A stretch of 5,032 nt of DNA, taken from JBBRFH01 sp038224615. GTDB taxonomy: Bacteria; Planctomycetota; Phycisphaerae; Tepidisphaerales; Tepidisphaeraceae. The notes beneath the pieces were generated by a model. The model ran no database searches. It was not told where the DNA came from and saw only the letters and a list, made by a program, of their open reading frames with translations. Of this stretch, positions 1 to 5,032 are shown piece by piece (position 1 is the stretch's first letter; every line of letters begins with the position of its first letter). The position numbers and the translations under genes were made by a program. The DNA is taken from the NCBI GenBank assembly GCA_038224615.1, contig JBBRFH010000251.1, forward strand, positions 1 through 5,032. The letters run 5' to 3'.

Positions 1-1
1 A

Positions 2-226
2 GGCGAGGTCCGCGACTACGCCGACCTGGCGCGGCTTGGCCATGTGACCCGCGCTCGCGTCACCCAAATCATGAACCTGCTCAACCTCGCCCCCGACATC
101 CAGGAGGAACTGTTGTTCCTGCCGCCGGTCGAAGCGGGCCGGGACGTGATCAAGGAGTGGCAGATGCGACCCATCGCGGCCACGCCAGATTGGCGCAAGC
201 AGCGCCGGACGTGGCGAAACCTGTAA
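2..226 (+). CDS. C-terminal part of a recombinase-associated helix-turn-helix protein (5' end outside window)
   Basis: The frame is open from the left edge, leaving 74 residues and a TAA stop. Residues 5-31 (DYADLARLGHVTRARVTQIM, then NLLNLAP) read as a helix-turn-helix: a first helix (YADLARLG), a turn, and a recognition helix (TRARVTQIMNLL). A conserved-looking tail follows, with EELLFLPPVEAGRD at 35-48 and the basic, Trp-rich RPIAATPDWRKQRRTW at 56-71. From memory of the family, this combination occurs in small proteins encoded next to serine recombinases, or as the last part of such recombinases, in Planctomycetota and Alphaproteobacteria. Which of the two applies here cannot be decided because the N-terminus is missing. 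A GTG at 44 could serve as an internal start but would cut the HTH, so the longer partial reading is preferred. The gene converges on the antitoxin gene, with 57 bases between the two stops. DNA binding is inferred. Confidence 0.6.
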   Translation, partial: GEVRDYADLARLGHVTRARVTQIMNLLNLAPDIQEELLFLPPVEAGRDVIKEWQMRPIAATPDWRKQRRTWRNL

Positions 227-283
227 GCCGCAGAGAATCGCACCGCTTAACCCTTTGGTGGAAACGGGTCGTGTCTTGCGCGG

Positions 284-1309
284 TCATCGAGACGCGGGCA
301 AGGCTAGTGAAAGTTCCTGGGCCATTTCATAGCTGATAACGGCCTTTTCGGGCGTGTTCTTCCAAGCGGTTTCTTCGTGAGATTTGTTGCGGATGGCGGA
401 TGGCGGAAGGCTGCCAAGCTGGTCCTTGACGAAGGTCAACACCCTCAGTTCGTCTACGGTGAAATCAACCTTGATTTCCCCTGCACGCGGGCCAGGCCGG
501 AACTCCTCGCCCGTGTTGCCGTTCTGGTACGTCATCTCGTTTATCAGCACGAAGTCCTCGCACTCCAGGCGCGCCCGGAGATCGCTGAAACCCATGGGCA
601 CAGGACCGTAGGGCATCCGCCGGTAAAGAGCGCCCGTTAGGGACCGCGAGGTCGTGCGGAAGCAGAGGTAGTCGGCGTAGAACAACAGCTTATACAACTT
701 GGTCTGGGTCACCGTGGGCACATAGCTACAGAGCCAGACGACGGCGGCTGCGTACCGCTCAAAATCGAAGGGTCGAAAGCCGCTCCGCGCCGTCATCTCG
801 ACGGGCATGGCCCCACCGAACATCGCCGCCCAATTGACTGCCGGGGCCGGCGCTGCGCTAAGAGCGGCGTCCGCAAGTTGCTTCTGGCGTTCGCTGAGAA
901 GGTGGCCTTGGCGCTGGAGGAGATCGCGCATGCGGTCGGCATTGGCGCAGGCGCGGATCAGTTCATCTTCCTTCTGCTGTTGAATCGCCCCCTGTTCGTA
1001 ACGGTTGATCGTCGCCTGGCTCATTCCCAGCAGCGTGGCGAAGGCGACCTGGCTCAGGCCCCATCGCTCGCGAATGGCCTTTATCTCGGCAGGAGAGAGA
1101 AGGCCGTGCTTTCTCCGGTAGAGGTCGTAAGCCTTCTCCACCGGATCGCCGAACGCCTCGTCGGCGACCAGTTCGCCGCAGACGGAGCAGGTCCACGTCG
1201 GGACGCTCAGCGAGACCTTTTCGCCCCGCACGTCCAACGTCTCATTCCGTTCCGAAAAGCGGAAAACTCGTTCCGCCTCGCATTTCGGGCAATACAGGGA
1301 CTTTTCCAT
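284..1309 (-). CDS. mqsA: MqsA-type zinc-finger/HTH antitoxin fused to a DUF4065 (SocA/Panacea) domain
   Basis: This 341-residue protein is the predicted antitoxin of the MqsR-like toxin encoded just upstream. Residues 1-46 form the YgiT/MqsA-type zinc module, with Cys7-x2-Cys10 and Cys41-x2-Cys44 (CSVCGE). Residues 70-107 form an Xre-type HTH (LSPAEIKAIRERWGLSQVAF, then LLGMSQATINRYEQG). A helical, Gln-rich linker with an Ala/Pro stretch covers about 108-160. From about 181 to the end lies a DUF4065 domain, with TQTKLYKLLFYADYL (201-215) and the hallmark PYGPVP (233-238). In E. coli MqsA (131 aa) the zinc domain binds MqsR and the HTH represses the operon. DUF4065 is known as SocA, a ClpXP adaptor antitoxin, and as the promiscuous Panacea antitoxin domain. 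The start ATG at 1309 is chosen because AGGAGGT lies 5 bases upstream and the ATG overlaps the toxin stop. An in-frame ATG at 1369 would add 20 residues read out of frame within the toxin gene. The stop is TGA. Domain calls are strong; the exact role of DUF4065 in this pair is inferred. Confidence 0.87.
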   Translation of the reverse strand: MEKSLYCPKCEAERVFRFSERNETLDVRGEKVSLSVPTWTCSVCGELVADEAFGDPVEKAYDLYRRKHGLLSPAEIKAIRERWGLSQVAFATLLGMSQATINRYEQGAIQQQKEDELIRACANADRMRDLLQRQGHLLSERQKQLADAALSAAPAPAVNWAAMFGGAMPVEMTARSGFRPFDFERYAAAVVWLCSYVPTVTQTKLYKLLFYADYLCFRTTSRSLTGALYRRMPYGPVPMGFSDLRARLECEDFVLINEMTYQNGNTGEEFRPGPRAGEIKVDFTVDELRVLTFVKDQLGSLPPSAIRNKSHEETAWKNTPEKAVISYEMAQELSLALPASR

Positions 1310-1677
1310 TAGGCACCTCCTCGTCGTAATGGGTAACGCATAGGGTGCTCTGCTTTGTGAAACGACCAAACGGCCCCGCGCGGCATCTGCCCGCGGGGGG
1401 TTGGATGAAGCCGTAATTTGACGTAGACCTCAAAGCCTTCATGGTCGCACCCAAAGACCCAGAGGTCCTTGTCGGGATCGGTGTCGTCGGGAAGCGGGCC
1501 GGACGAATAATTATCCGGCGTGAGCGAGCAGATGGTCTCGAATGCTTCCTTCCGGTTCATGTTCAAGTCGCTCAGATCCTGGTCGGTTCGCGGCCGGCCA
1601 ACGAACTGGCAGCGCCCGTATTCGATGGCGAGCTTGAACGATGTCAGAAAATAACTGGCTTCTTCTTGCGTCGCCAC
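1309..1677 (-). CDS. mqsR: MqsR-like type II toxin (putative mRNA interferase)
   Basis: This 122-residue protein resembles the MqsR toxin family. MqsR enzymes have a RelE/YoeB-like fold and cleave mRNA, in E. coli at GCU, free of the ribosome. Visible family features are an N-terminal helix and strand (FKLAIEYGRCQFVGRPR, 14-30), the segment RKEAFETICSLTPDNYSSGP (42-61), the core DLWVFG (71-76), the strand VYVKLRL (84-90) that aligns with the VYLK strand of E. coli MqsR carrying an active-site tyrosine, and a closing SFHKAEHPMRYPLR (105-118). It is longer than E. coli MqsR (98 aa), mainly in an acidic Asp/Pro loop (62-71) and a Pro/Gly/Arg insert (92-102). The start is GTG at 1677, with GAGG 7 bases upstream. 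The TAA stop shares one base with the antitoxin ATG. Toxin-first order matches the classical mqsRA operon. Toxicity and cleavage specificity are inferred from the family. Confidence 0.83.
   Translation of the reverse strand: MATQEEASYFLTSFKLAIEYGRCQFVGRPRTDQDLSDLNMNRKEAFETICSLTPDNYSSGPLPDDTDPDKDLWVFGCDHEGFEVYVKLRLHPTPRGQMPRGAVWSFHKAEHPMRYPLRRGGA
1315..1322 (-). promoter_or_regulatory. Strong Shine-Dalgarno for the antitoxin gene
   Basis: On the minus strand GAGGAGGT sits 5 bases (GCCTA) before the ATG at 1309, inside the last codons of the toxin gene. It contains a near-perfect anti-16S match and fixes the antitoxin start at 1309 rather than the in-frame ATG at 1369. Together with the TAATG stop/start overlap it would let ribosomes finishing the toxin restart on the antitoxin, and also load independently. 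That fits the need for antitoxin excess. Confidence 0.8.
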
Positions 1678-1707
1678 GCTACCGCCTCGGGTCTTATATC
1701 GTCCATT

Positions 1708-1735
1708 ATTCTATCGCACAGTAGCGGTTTGTCAA
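1708..1735 (-). promoter_or_regulatory. Sigma70-type promoter of the mqsRA operon
   Basis: On the minus strand a perfect -35 TTGACA (1735-1730) is followed after 16 bases by the -10 TAGAAT (1713-1708). Transcription would begin near 1701, giving a leader of about 25 bases before the GTG at 1677. The spacer holds an imperfect dyad CTACTGTGCGATAG (1724-1711) that could be the operator for the antitoxin HTH, but only 4 of its 7 pairs match and the E. coli MqsA operator (AACCT-N3-AGGTT) is not present. CGATA occurs twice, 15 bases apart, near the -10 and just downstream, which is another weak candidate for a repressor contact. The promoter call is good; the operator is a guess. Confidence 0.65.
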
Positions 1736-1814
1736 TCCCGGATAGAACCGGCTGCTGAAAAGCATCGCGTGGTAGCATGCTCAGCGATACAATGGGTGGT
1801 GTAGGTGCCGGTTT

Positions 1815-1836
1815 TCACGCCCGGTAACGCGCGTGA
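1815..1836. repeat. 22-bp quasi-palindrome (TCACGC...GCGTGA), possible protein-binding site
   Basis: TCACGC (1815-1820) and GCGTGA (1831-1836) are perfect inverse complements. Counting the inner 10 bases, 9 of 11 pairs of the full 22-bp dyad match. There is no T-run, so it is unlikely to be a terminator. A symmetric site of this size suits a dimeric regulator, but it lies about 80 bases upstream of the mqsRA -35 box and no cognate regulator can be named. It is also 16 bases before the short ORF at 1853. Confidence 0.35.
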
Positions 1837-1852
1837 GCTTTGGAGAATCGCT

Positions 1853-1945
1853 ATGGCGACATTCAACCTCAAGAGTTTCTCACGCCCCGATTGCATGCCG
1901 ACTACCAGGGAATTCTTCAAGCTGAGAATCTCTGCGATGCACTAA
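1853..1945 (+). pseudogene. Doubtful 30-codon ORF, possibly the remnant N-terminus of a lost gene
   Basis: An ATG at 1853 has GGAG at 1842-1845 with 7-base spacing and opens a 30-codon frame ending in TAA. The peptide begins MATFNLKSFSRPD and then becomes nondescript. That opening has the look of the start of a longer soluble protein, and I vaguely associate it with hypothetical proteins of environmental bacteria near recombinases, but I cannot confirm this. The alternatives are a small peptide or pure chance. Its place between a TA module and an inverted repeat makes gene erosion plausible. Confidence 0.2.
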
Positions 1946-1973
1946 ACCAAGTACGCATTTGTGGGATGAACGT

Positions 1974-2054
1974 GAATTCTGAATGCTGAATTATGAAAGA
2001 AGACCCACCCGATCGTCGCTGCGCATTTCTTTCATAATTCAGCATTCAGAATTC
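1974..2054. repeat. Perfect 28-bp inverted repeat with 25-base loop, heptad-patterned arms
   Basis: The left arm (1974-2001) and right arm (2027-2054) are exact reverse complements over all 28 bases and mismatch immediately outside at both ends. The loop is 2002-2026. Each arm begins with an EcoRI-like GAATTC and is made of four 7-base units: the first two are GAATTCT and GAATGCT, the third again starts GAAT and the fourth starts GAA. The arms are AT-rich in a GC-rich region. The element lies 3 bases beyond the mgtC stop codon. There is no T-run after the stem on either strand, so a standard Rho-independent terminator is unlikely. A REP/MITE-like interspersed element or an mRNA 3'-end stabilising hairpin is more likely. 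The structure is certain; its function is not known. Confidence 0.9.
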
Positions 2055-2057
2055 GGT

Positions 2058-2810
2058 TCACTGTTGCGTTTCGCGCGTGGCCAGCAGCTCAAACTTACGC
2101 TCGCCTTCGACGGCGCGCTCGAGATGGAAGAACTGGTGGGCGTCCTTGAAGGCGATTACCAGCGTGACGACGGCGAACGCGGGATCTTCCCGGCGATCGA
2201 AGCTGACGTCGATCACGCGCAGGCCGCGGGTCTTCAGGTAACTGACGACCTCGGGGATGCAGTTGGGGGACCAGTCGGTGCGAACGACGATCTGGCGGTA
2301 GCGCGTCTGCGGGATGAGCGGCTCGATGTACGAAAGGATCCACAGCACCACGACGATCATGAGCGTGGCCATCGTGGTGACGGTATAAAGGCCGAGGCCC
2401 GCCGCGAGCCCGAGCGCTGCAACGCACCAGAGGGCGGCGGCGGTGGTGAGGCCGCGGATCGAGCCTTTGTTATGGATGATCGTGCCGGCACCAAGAAAGC
2501 CGATGCCGCCCATCACGCCGTAGGCGATTCGGCCGGGATCGGTGTTGATATTGATGTGATCATGCAGCGGGGAGTCCATGGTGACGGTCATCTCGGCGAC
2601 GGCGATCGAAACGATCATCACCAGGGCGCTGCCGATGCAGACAAGCAGGTTGGTTCGGAAGCCGGCTTGACGGCCGCGCATCTCGCGCTCGATGCCGATG
2701 ACGCCGCCGCACACCGCGGCCAGCAAAAGTCTGAGGAACGCTTCCGTCGGCAACCCGAAGTTACCAAAAATCGTCGCAAGAATCGCTCCATCGCAGTGCC
2801 CGATGGTCAT
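2058..2810 (-). CDS. MgtC/SapB family inner-membrane protein
   Basis: This 250-residue protein has the MgtC/SapB layout: about five membrane helices in the first 165 residues, then a soluble C-terminal domain (about 170-250) of alternating strands and helices, likely ACT-like. Family motifs are LRLLLAAVCGGVIGIERE (26-43), GFRTNLLVCIGSALVM (50-65), DPGRIAYGV (91-99) running into GGIGFLGAGTII (101-112), and IRGLTTAAALWCVAALGLAAG (118-138, given here as landmark IRGLT, AAALW and LGLAAG). In Salmonella and mycobacteria MgtC helps survival in low magnesium and in macrophages and inhibits the F-type ATP synthase; many environmental homologues have no known role, so no symbol is given. Start ATG at 2810 has only a distant AGGA 10 bases upstream, but no better start exists before the first conserved helix. 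TGCTAGGAT (2827-2819) could be an extended -10 giving a very short leader. It follows the epimerase gene by 86 bases on the same strand, and co-transcription is possible. Confidence 0.9.
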   Translation of the reverse strand: MTIGHCDGAILATIFGNFGLPTEAFLRLLLAAVCGGVIGIEREMRGRQAGFRTNLLVCIGSALVMIVSIAVAEMTVTMDSPLHDHININTDPGRIAYGVMGGIGFLGAGTIIHNKGSIRGLTTAAALWCVAALGLAAGLGLYTVTTMATLMIVVVLWILSYIEPLIPQTRYRQIVVRTDWSPNCIPEVVSYLKTRGLRVIDVSFDRREDPAFAVVTLVIAFKDAHQFFHLERAVEGERKFELLATRETQQ

Positions 2811-2896
2811 AGGCGGATAATCCTAGCACAACCCTCATAACTTGGCGCGAGCAGAGTTTGTGCGAGGCGAATACAGATCAGCGATCAACGGTGGAC

Positions 2897-3892
2897 TCAT
2901 CCCTCCGCGAGCGCATCGCGATACCACTCACACGTCGCCGCCAGGCCTTCCTCGAAGCCGACGATGGGGCGGTAGCCGATCAAGGCGCGAGCCTTTTCGA
3001 GACTCGCCAGTGAATGGGCGACGTCCCCGGGGCGCGCGGGCGCGAAGACGGGACGAAGTTCAGGGCGATCGAACTGGGTGAGCATGGCGTCGGCGAGTTC
3101 GAGGATGGTCCGTCGCTGGCCGGCGGCGATGTTGACGACCTCGCCGTTCAACCGCTCGGCGCGGGTGGCGGCCAGGAGATTGGCGTGGACAACGTTGTGG
3201 ACGAACGTGAAGTCGCGACTGGCTGAGCCGTCGCCGGTGATGCGCGGCGATTCGCCGGCGAGGATCGTCTTGCTGAACGCCGCGATCACGCCCGAGTAGG
3301 CGCTGTGCGGGTTCTGGCGCGGGCCGAAAATGTTGAAGTAGCGAAGGCTGATGGCGTCGATCGCGTAACACGCTGCGTAGGCGCGCACATACTGCTCCCC
3401 GACCAGTTTGGCGGCGGCGTAGGGGCTCTTGGGCCGTTCGGCCATCGTCTCGACCTTGGGCAAGTCGGGCGCATCGCCGTAGGCGCTGCTGCTGGCGGAA
3501 TAGATGATCCGCTGCACGCCGGTCGATCTTGCGACTTCCAGCACGTTCACCGTGCCCGTTCCGTTGATGTCGTGGTAACTCTTGGGATCGGTGACCGATT
3601 GCGGCACGCTCACGCGGGCAGCGCAGTGGAAGACGATGTCGCAGCCGCGCATCGCCAGATCAATCGCGGGCATCTCCAGGACCGAGCCGCGAATCAGTTC
3701 GACGCGGTCGGACTTCGGCAGGTTCTCCACCCGACCGGCGGAGAGGTCGTCGAAGACGGTGACGCGGGCACCCAGCGCGACGAGCGTTTCGACCAGGTGC
3801 GAGCCGATGAACCCGCAGCCGCCGGTGACGAGCACGCGCCGGTTCGCCAGCGCGTCGCCGTGAAGTGCCCGCCAATCGGTCTGAACGCCCAT
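2897..3892 (-). CDS. NAD-dependent nucleotide-sugar epimerase (UDP-hexose/UDP-HexNAc 4-epimerase type)
   Basis: This is a 331-residue extended-SDR enzyme, a normal length for the family. The Rossmann dinucleotide motif is VLVTGGCGFIGSH (20-32), and the acidic DDL at 48-50 selects NAD. The strand FHCAARVSVPQS (88-99), a serine cluster (132-136, in YSASSSAYG) and the catalytic pair Tyr158-x3-Lys162 (SPYAAAK) follow. The substrate-side motifs RYFNIFGPRQNP and SGVIAAF resemble GalE/WbpP-type 4-epimerases that invert C4 of UDP-glucose or UDP-GlcNAc; exact substrate cannot be read from sequence. The product would feed lipopolysaccharide or exopolysaccharide synthesis in the cytoplasm. The ATG at 3892 places 19 residues before the first strand. 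An in-frame ATG at 3979 would add 29 residues of unlike composition and nearly touch the divergent MBOAT start, so it is rejected. No clear Shine-Dalgarno is seen. The divergent O-acyltransferase supports a surface-glycan role. Confidence 0.88.
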   Translation of the reverse strand: MGVQTDWRALHGDALANRRVLVTGGCGFIGSHLVETLVALGARVTVFDDLSAGRVENLPKSDRVELIRGSVLEMPAIDLAMRGCDIVFHCAARVSVPQSVTDPKSYHDINGTGTVNVLEVARSTGVQRIIYSASSSAYGDAPDLPKVETMAERPKSPYAAAKLVGEQYVRAYAACYAIDAISLRYFNIFGPRQNPHSAYSGVIAAFSKTILAGESPRITGDGSASRDFTFVHNVVHANLLAATRAERLNGEVVNIAAGQRRTILELADAMLTQFDRPELRPVFAPARPGDVAHSLASLEKARALIGYRPIVGFEEGLAATCEWYRDALAEG

Positions 3893-3922
3893 GGATGAGA
3901 AGCTACACGTTTCGGCGGTATT

Positions 3923-3951
3923 TTGACAACGCCGGGCGGCGTCATTAGCGT
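3923..3951 (+). promoter_or_regulatory. Possible promoter for the MBOAT gene in the divergent intergenic region
   Basis: TTGACA (3923-3928) is a perfect -35 box, and 17 bases later TAGCGT (3946-3951) is a weak -10 keeping T1, A2 and T6. A start near 3958 would leave a leader of about 24 bases. On the opposite strand the same spot reads TTGTCA (3929-3924), which could act as a -35 for the epimerase, though its -10 is poor. The spacer contains ACGCC-GGGC-GGCGT (3929-3942), a small dyad that could bind a shared regulator. The -35 match may be chance. Confidence 0.35.
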
Positions 3952-3981
3952 GCCTCGCGGTTCGAACGCCCGCACTCATCG

Positions 3982-5032
3982 ATGGTCTTCAATAGCCTGC
4001 ATTTTGCCGCCTTCCTCCCGATTGTTTTCCTGGGCTTCGCGCTGCTGCGCTACCGGCTGACCGCGCGCAACGCGTTCCTGCTGCTGGCGAGCTGGTACTT
4101 CTACGGCGTGTGGGCGGTGGCAGTCGACTGGCGTTTTTTGCTGCTGCTGCTGGGCACGCAGGCGTTCGACTACACGATGGCGAGGCTGCTCGAGCGGCAC
4201 GCGCTGGGCACCCCCAAGCGGCGCTTGTTCGTGGCCGGCTCGCTGATCGTCAATCTCGGTGTCCTGGGGTTCTTCAAGTACGGCAATTTTTTCCTCGACA
4301 GCTTCGTCTCCGCGGCGCACTCGGCGGGGTGGACGCATGTTGAGCGTTTGCCACTACAGGTCATCTTGCCGGTCGGGATCAGCTTCTACACATTTCAGTC
4401 GATCGGCTACGTCATCGACGTCTACCGCGGGCACCTGAAGGCGGAGAAAAATCCGCTGCACTACGCGCTGTTTGTCGGCTTTTTCCCGCAGCTTGTCGCC
4501 GGGCCGATCGAGCGGGCGACGCACCTGCTGCCGCAGATCAAGAGCCGCACCGAGCTGACCTGGGACAACATCAGTCACGGCACCTGGCTGATGGCGCTGG
4601 GGCTTTTTAAGAAAGTCGTGCTGGCCGACAACGTCGCGAAGGTGGCAGTGGCGGTTTACAAGGTCGACAACATGGCCGAGTTTCCGCTCTGGTGGGAAAC
4701 CGTGCTCGGCACCTACGCGTTTGCGCTGCAGATCTACTGCGATTTCAGCGCCTACAGCGACATCGCGCGCGGCGCTGCCCGGCTGATGGGCTTCGACCTG
4801 ATGCGCAACTTCGACCTGCCGTATTTCGCGGTCAACCCGAGCGACTTCTGGCGCCGCTGGCACATCAGCCTGAGCACATGGCTGCGCGATTACCTCTACA
4901 TCCCGCTGGGCGGAAATCGAAAGGGATCGATTCGCACATACCTGAACCTCTTCATCACCATGACCATCGGCGGGCTGTGGCACGGCGCGACGTGGCTGTT
5001 CGTGGCGTGGGGCGTCTACCACGGACTCATGC
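3982..5032 (+). CDS. MBOAT family O-acyltransferase, AlgI-like (3' end outside window)
   Basis: The frame starts at ATG 3982 and stays open for 350 codons to the edge; full-length relatives are about 460-520 residues, so roughly the last quarter is missing. It is a polytopic inner-membrane enzyme that moves acetyl groups from a cytoplasmic donor toward an exported glycan, as AlgI does for alginate and related proteins for other polysaccharides. Landmarks: the N-terminal FNSLHFAAFLPIVF (3-16), SWYFYGVW (37-44), GFFKYGNFF (96-104), LPVGISFYTFQS (129-140), FPQLVAGPIER (168-178), DFWRRWHISLSTWLRDY (288-304), YIPLGGNR (306-313) and GGLWHGATW, which holds the invariant His334. A second histidine is His347 (VYHGL). 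An in-frame stop (TAG, 3946-3948) lies upstream and no other start codon follows it. There is no Shine-Dalgarno. It is divergent from the epimerase with 89 bases between starts. The acceptor glycan is unknown; an SGNH/AlgJ-like partner would be expected downstream. Confidence 0.93.
   Translation, partial: MVFNSLHFAAFLPIVFLGFALLRYRLTARNAFLLLASWYFYGVWAVAVDWRFLLLLLGTQAFDYTMARLLERHALGTPKRRLFVAGSLIVNLGVLGFFKYGNFFLDSFVSAAHSAGWTHVERLPLQVILPVGISFYTFQSIGYVIDVYRGHLKAEKNPLHYALFVGFFPQLVAGPIERATHLLPQIKSRTELTWDNISHGTWLMALGLFKKVVLADNVAKVAVAVYKVDNMAEFPLWWETVLGTYAFALQIYCDFSAYSDIARGAARLMGFDLMRNFDLPYFAVNPSDFWRRWHISLSTWLRDYLYIPLGGNRKGSIRTYLNLFITMTIGGLWHGATWLFVAWGVYHGLM

Larger units (their letters stand above)
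1736..1973. other. Intergenic stretch between the TA promoter and the inverted repeat
   Basis: I see no convincing gene in these 238 bases. Most reading frames are broken by stops. One minus-strand frame stays open for 62 codons (1732-1920), but its product resembles no family I know and it has no clear start signal. The stretch contains an 8-bp palindrome AGCATGCT (1774-1781) flanked by ATCGC and GCGAT, the quasi-palindrome at 1815-1836 and a doubtful short ORF at 1853-1945. No tRNA cloverleaf or intrinsic terminator with a T-run was found. It may be eroded gene material, but nothing proves this. Confidence 0.5.

Noticed and set aside
1310..1369. 20-residue N-terminal extension of the antitoxin from ATG 1369
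   Set aside because: It lies wholly within the toxin gene in another frame, while the ATG at 1309 has a strong SD and begins right before the zinc motif.
1974..2054. Inverted repeat as a Rho-independent terminator of mgtC
   Set aside because: The stem is AT-rich with a 25-base loop and no T-run follows on either strand. A role in mRNA 3'-end stability is not excluded.
1983..2840. Long plus-strand ORF (285 codons) across the MgtC gene
   Set aside because: It is antisense to a clear MgtC/SapB coding region, its product is a low-complexity Asp/Gly/Arg/His-rich chain typical of GC-rich shadow frames, and it starts inside the inverted repeat.
2811..2896. Mg-sensing leader upstream of the MgtC gene, as in Salmonella
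   Set aside because: The gap is only 86 bases, with no convincing leader peptide or alternative hairpins; the distant homologue need not share that regulation.
3305..3898. Plus-strand ORF (197 codons) opposite the epimerase
   Set aside because: It is antisense to well-conserved SDR motifs, has no recognisable domain and no ribosome-binding site; shadow frame.
3957..3972. GGTTCGAAC, like a tRNA T-loop
   Set aside because: The flanking bases do not form a T-stem and no anticodon arm or acceptor stem could be folded around it; the 8-bp palindrome GTTCGAAC is likely chance.
3893..3979. 29-residue N-terminal extension of the epimerase from ATG 3979
   Set aside because: The extension is unlike the family N-terminus, would fill the whole divergent promoter region and ends 2 bases from the MBOAT start codon.
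4354..5022. Minus-strand ORF (222 codons) opposite the MBOAT gene
   Set aside because: The Arg/Asp/Val/Gln-rich composition mirrors the MBOAT codons on the other strand, where strong family motifs occur.

Overview
This GC-rich window looks like chromosomal DNA from a Gram-negative-type bacterium. The best guess is Planctomycetota or a similar phylum, inferred from the recombinase-linked protein tail at the left edge and from several housekeeping-type genes that lack a clear Shine-Dalgarno. No marker gene fixes the taxonomy.

Layout, left to right. (1) Positions 2-226 (+) are the C-terminal end of a small helix-turn-helix protein of a kind that accompanies, or ends, serine recombinases. (2) Positions 284-1677 (-) hold a complete two-gene toxin-antitoxin operon, read from a near-consensus promoter at 1708-1735. 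An MqsR-like toxin comes first. The antitoxin follows with a TAATG stop/start overlap and combines an MqsA/YgiT-type CxxC...CxxC zinc-binding N-terminus, an Xre-type HTH and a C-terminal DUF4065 (SocA/Panacea) domain. (3) Positions 1678-2057 contain no convincing gene. They hold the TA promoter, a 22-bp quasi-palindrome, a doubtful 30-codon ORF and a perfect 28-bp inverted repeat (1974-2054) with heptad-patterned arms. (4) Positions 2058-2810 (-) encode an MgtC/SapB family membrane protein. (5) Positions 2897-3892 (-) encode an NAD-dependent nucleotide-sugar 4-epimerase of the extended SDR family. (6) From 3982 (+) to the right edge runs an AlgI-like MBOAT O-acyltransferase, cut off by the window after 350 residues.

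The right half reads as ordinary envelope biology: the epimerase would supply an activated sugar and the divergent MBOAT protein would O-acetylate an exported glycan. The left half is accessory DNA: a TA module with its own strong promoter and ribosome-binding sites, convergent with a recombinase-associated fragment. The most unusual items are the three-domain antitoxin paired with MqsR and the heptad-built inverted repeat. No sign of a wholly new defence system, CRISPR array, RNA gene or intact transposon was seen.
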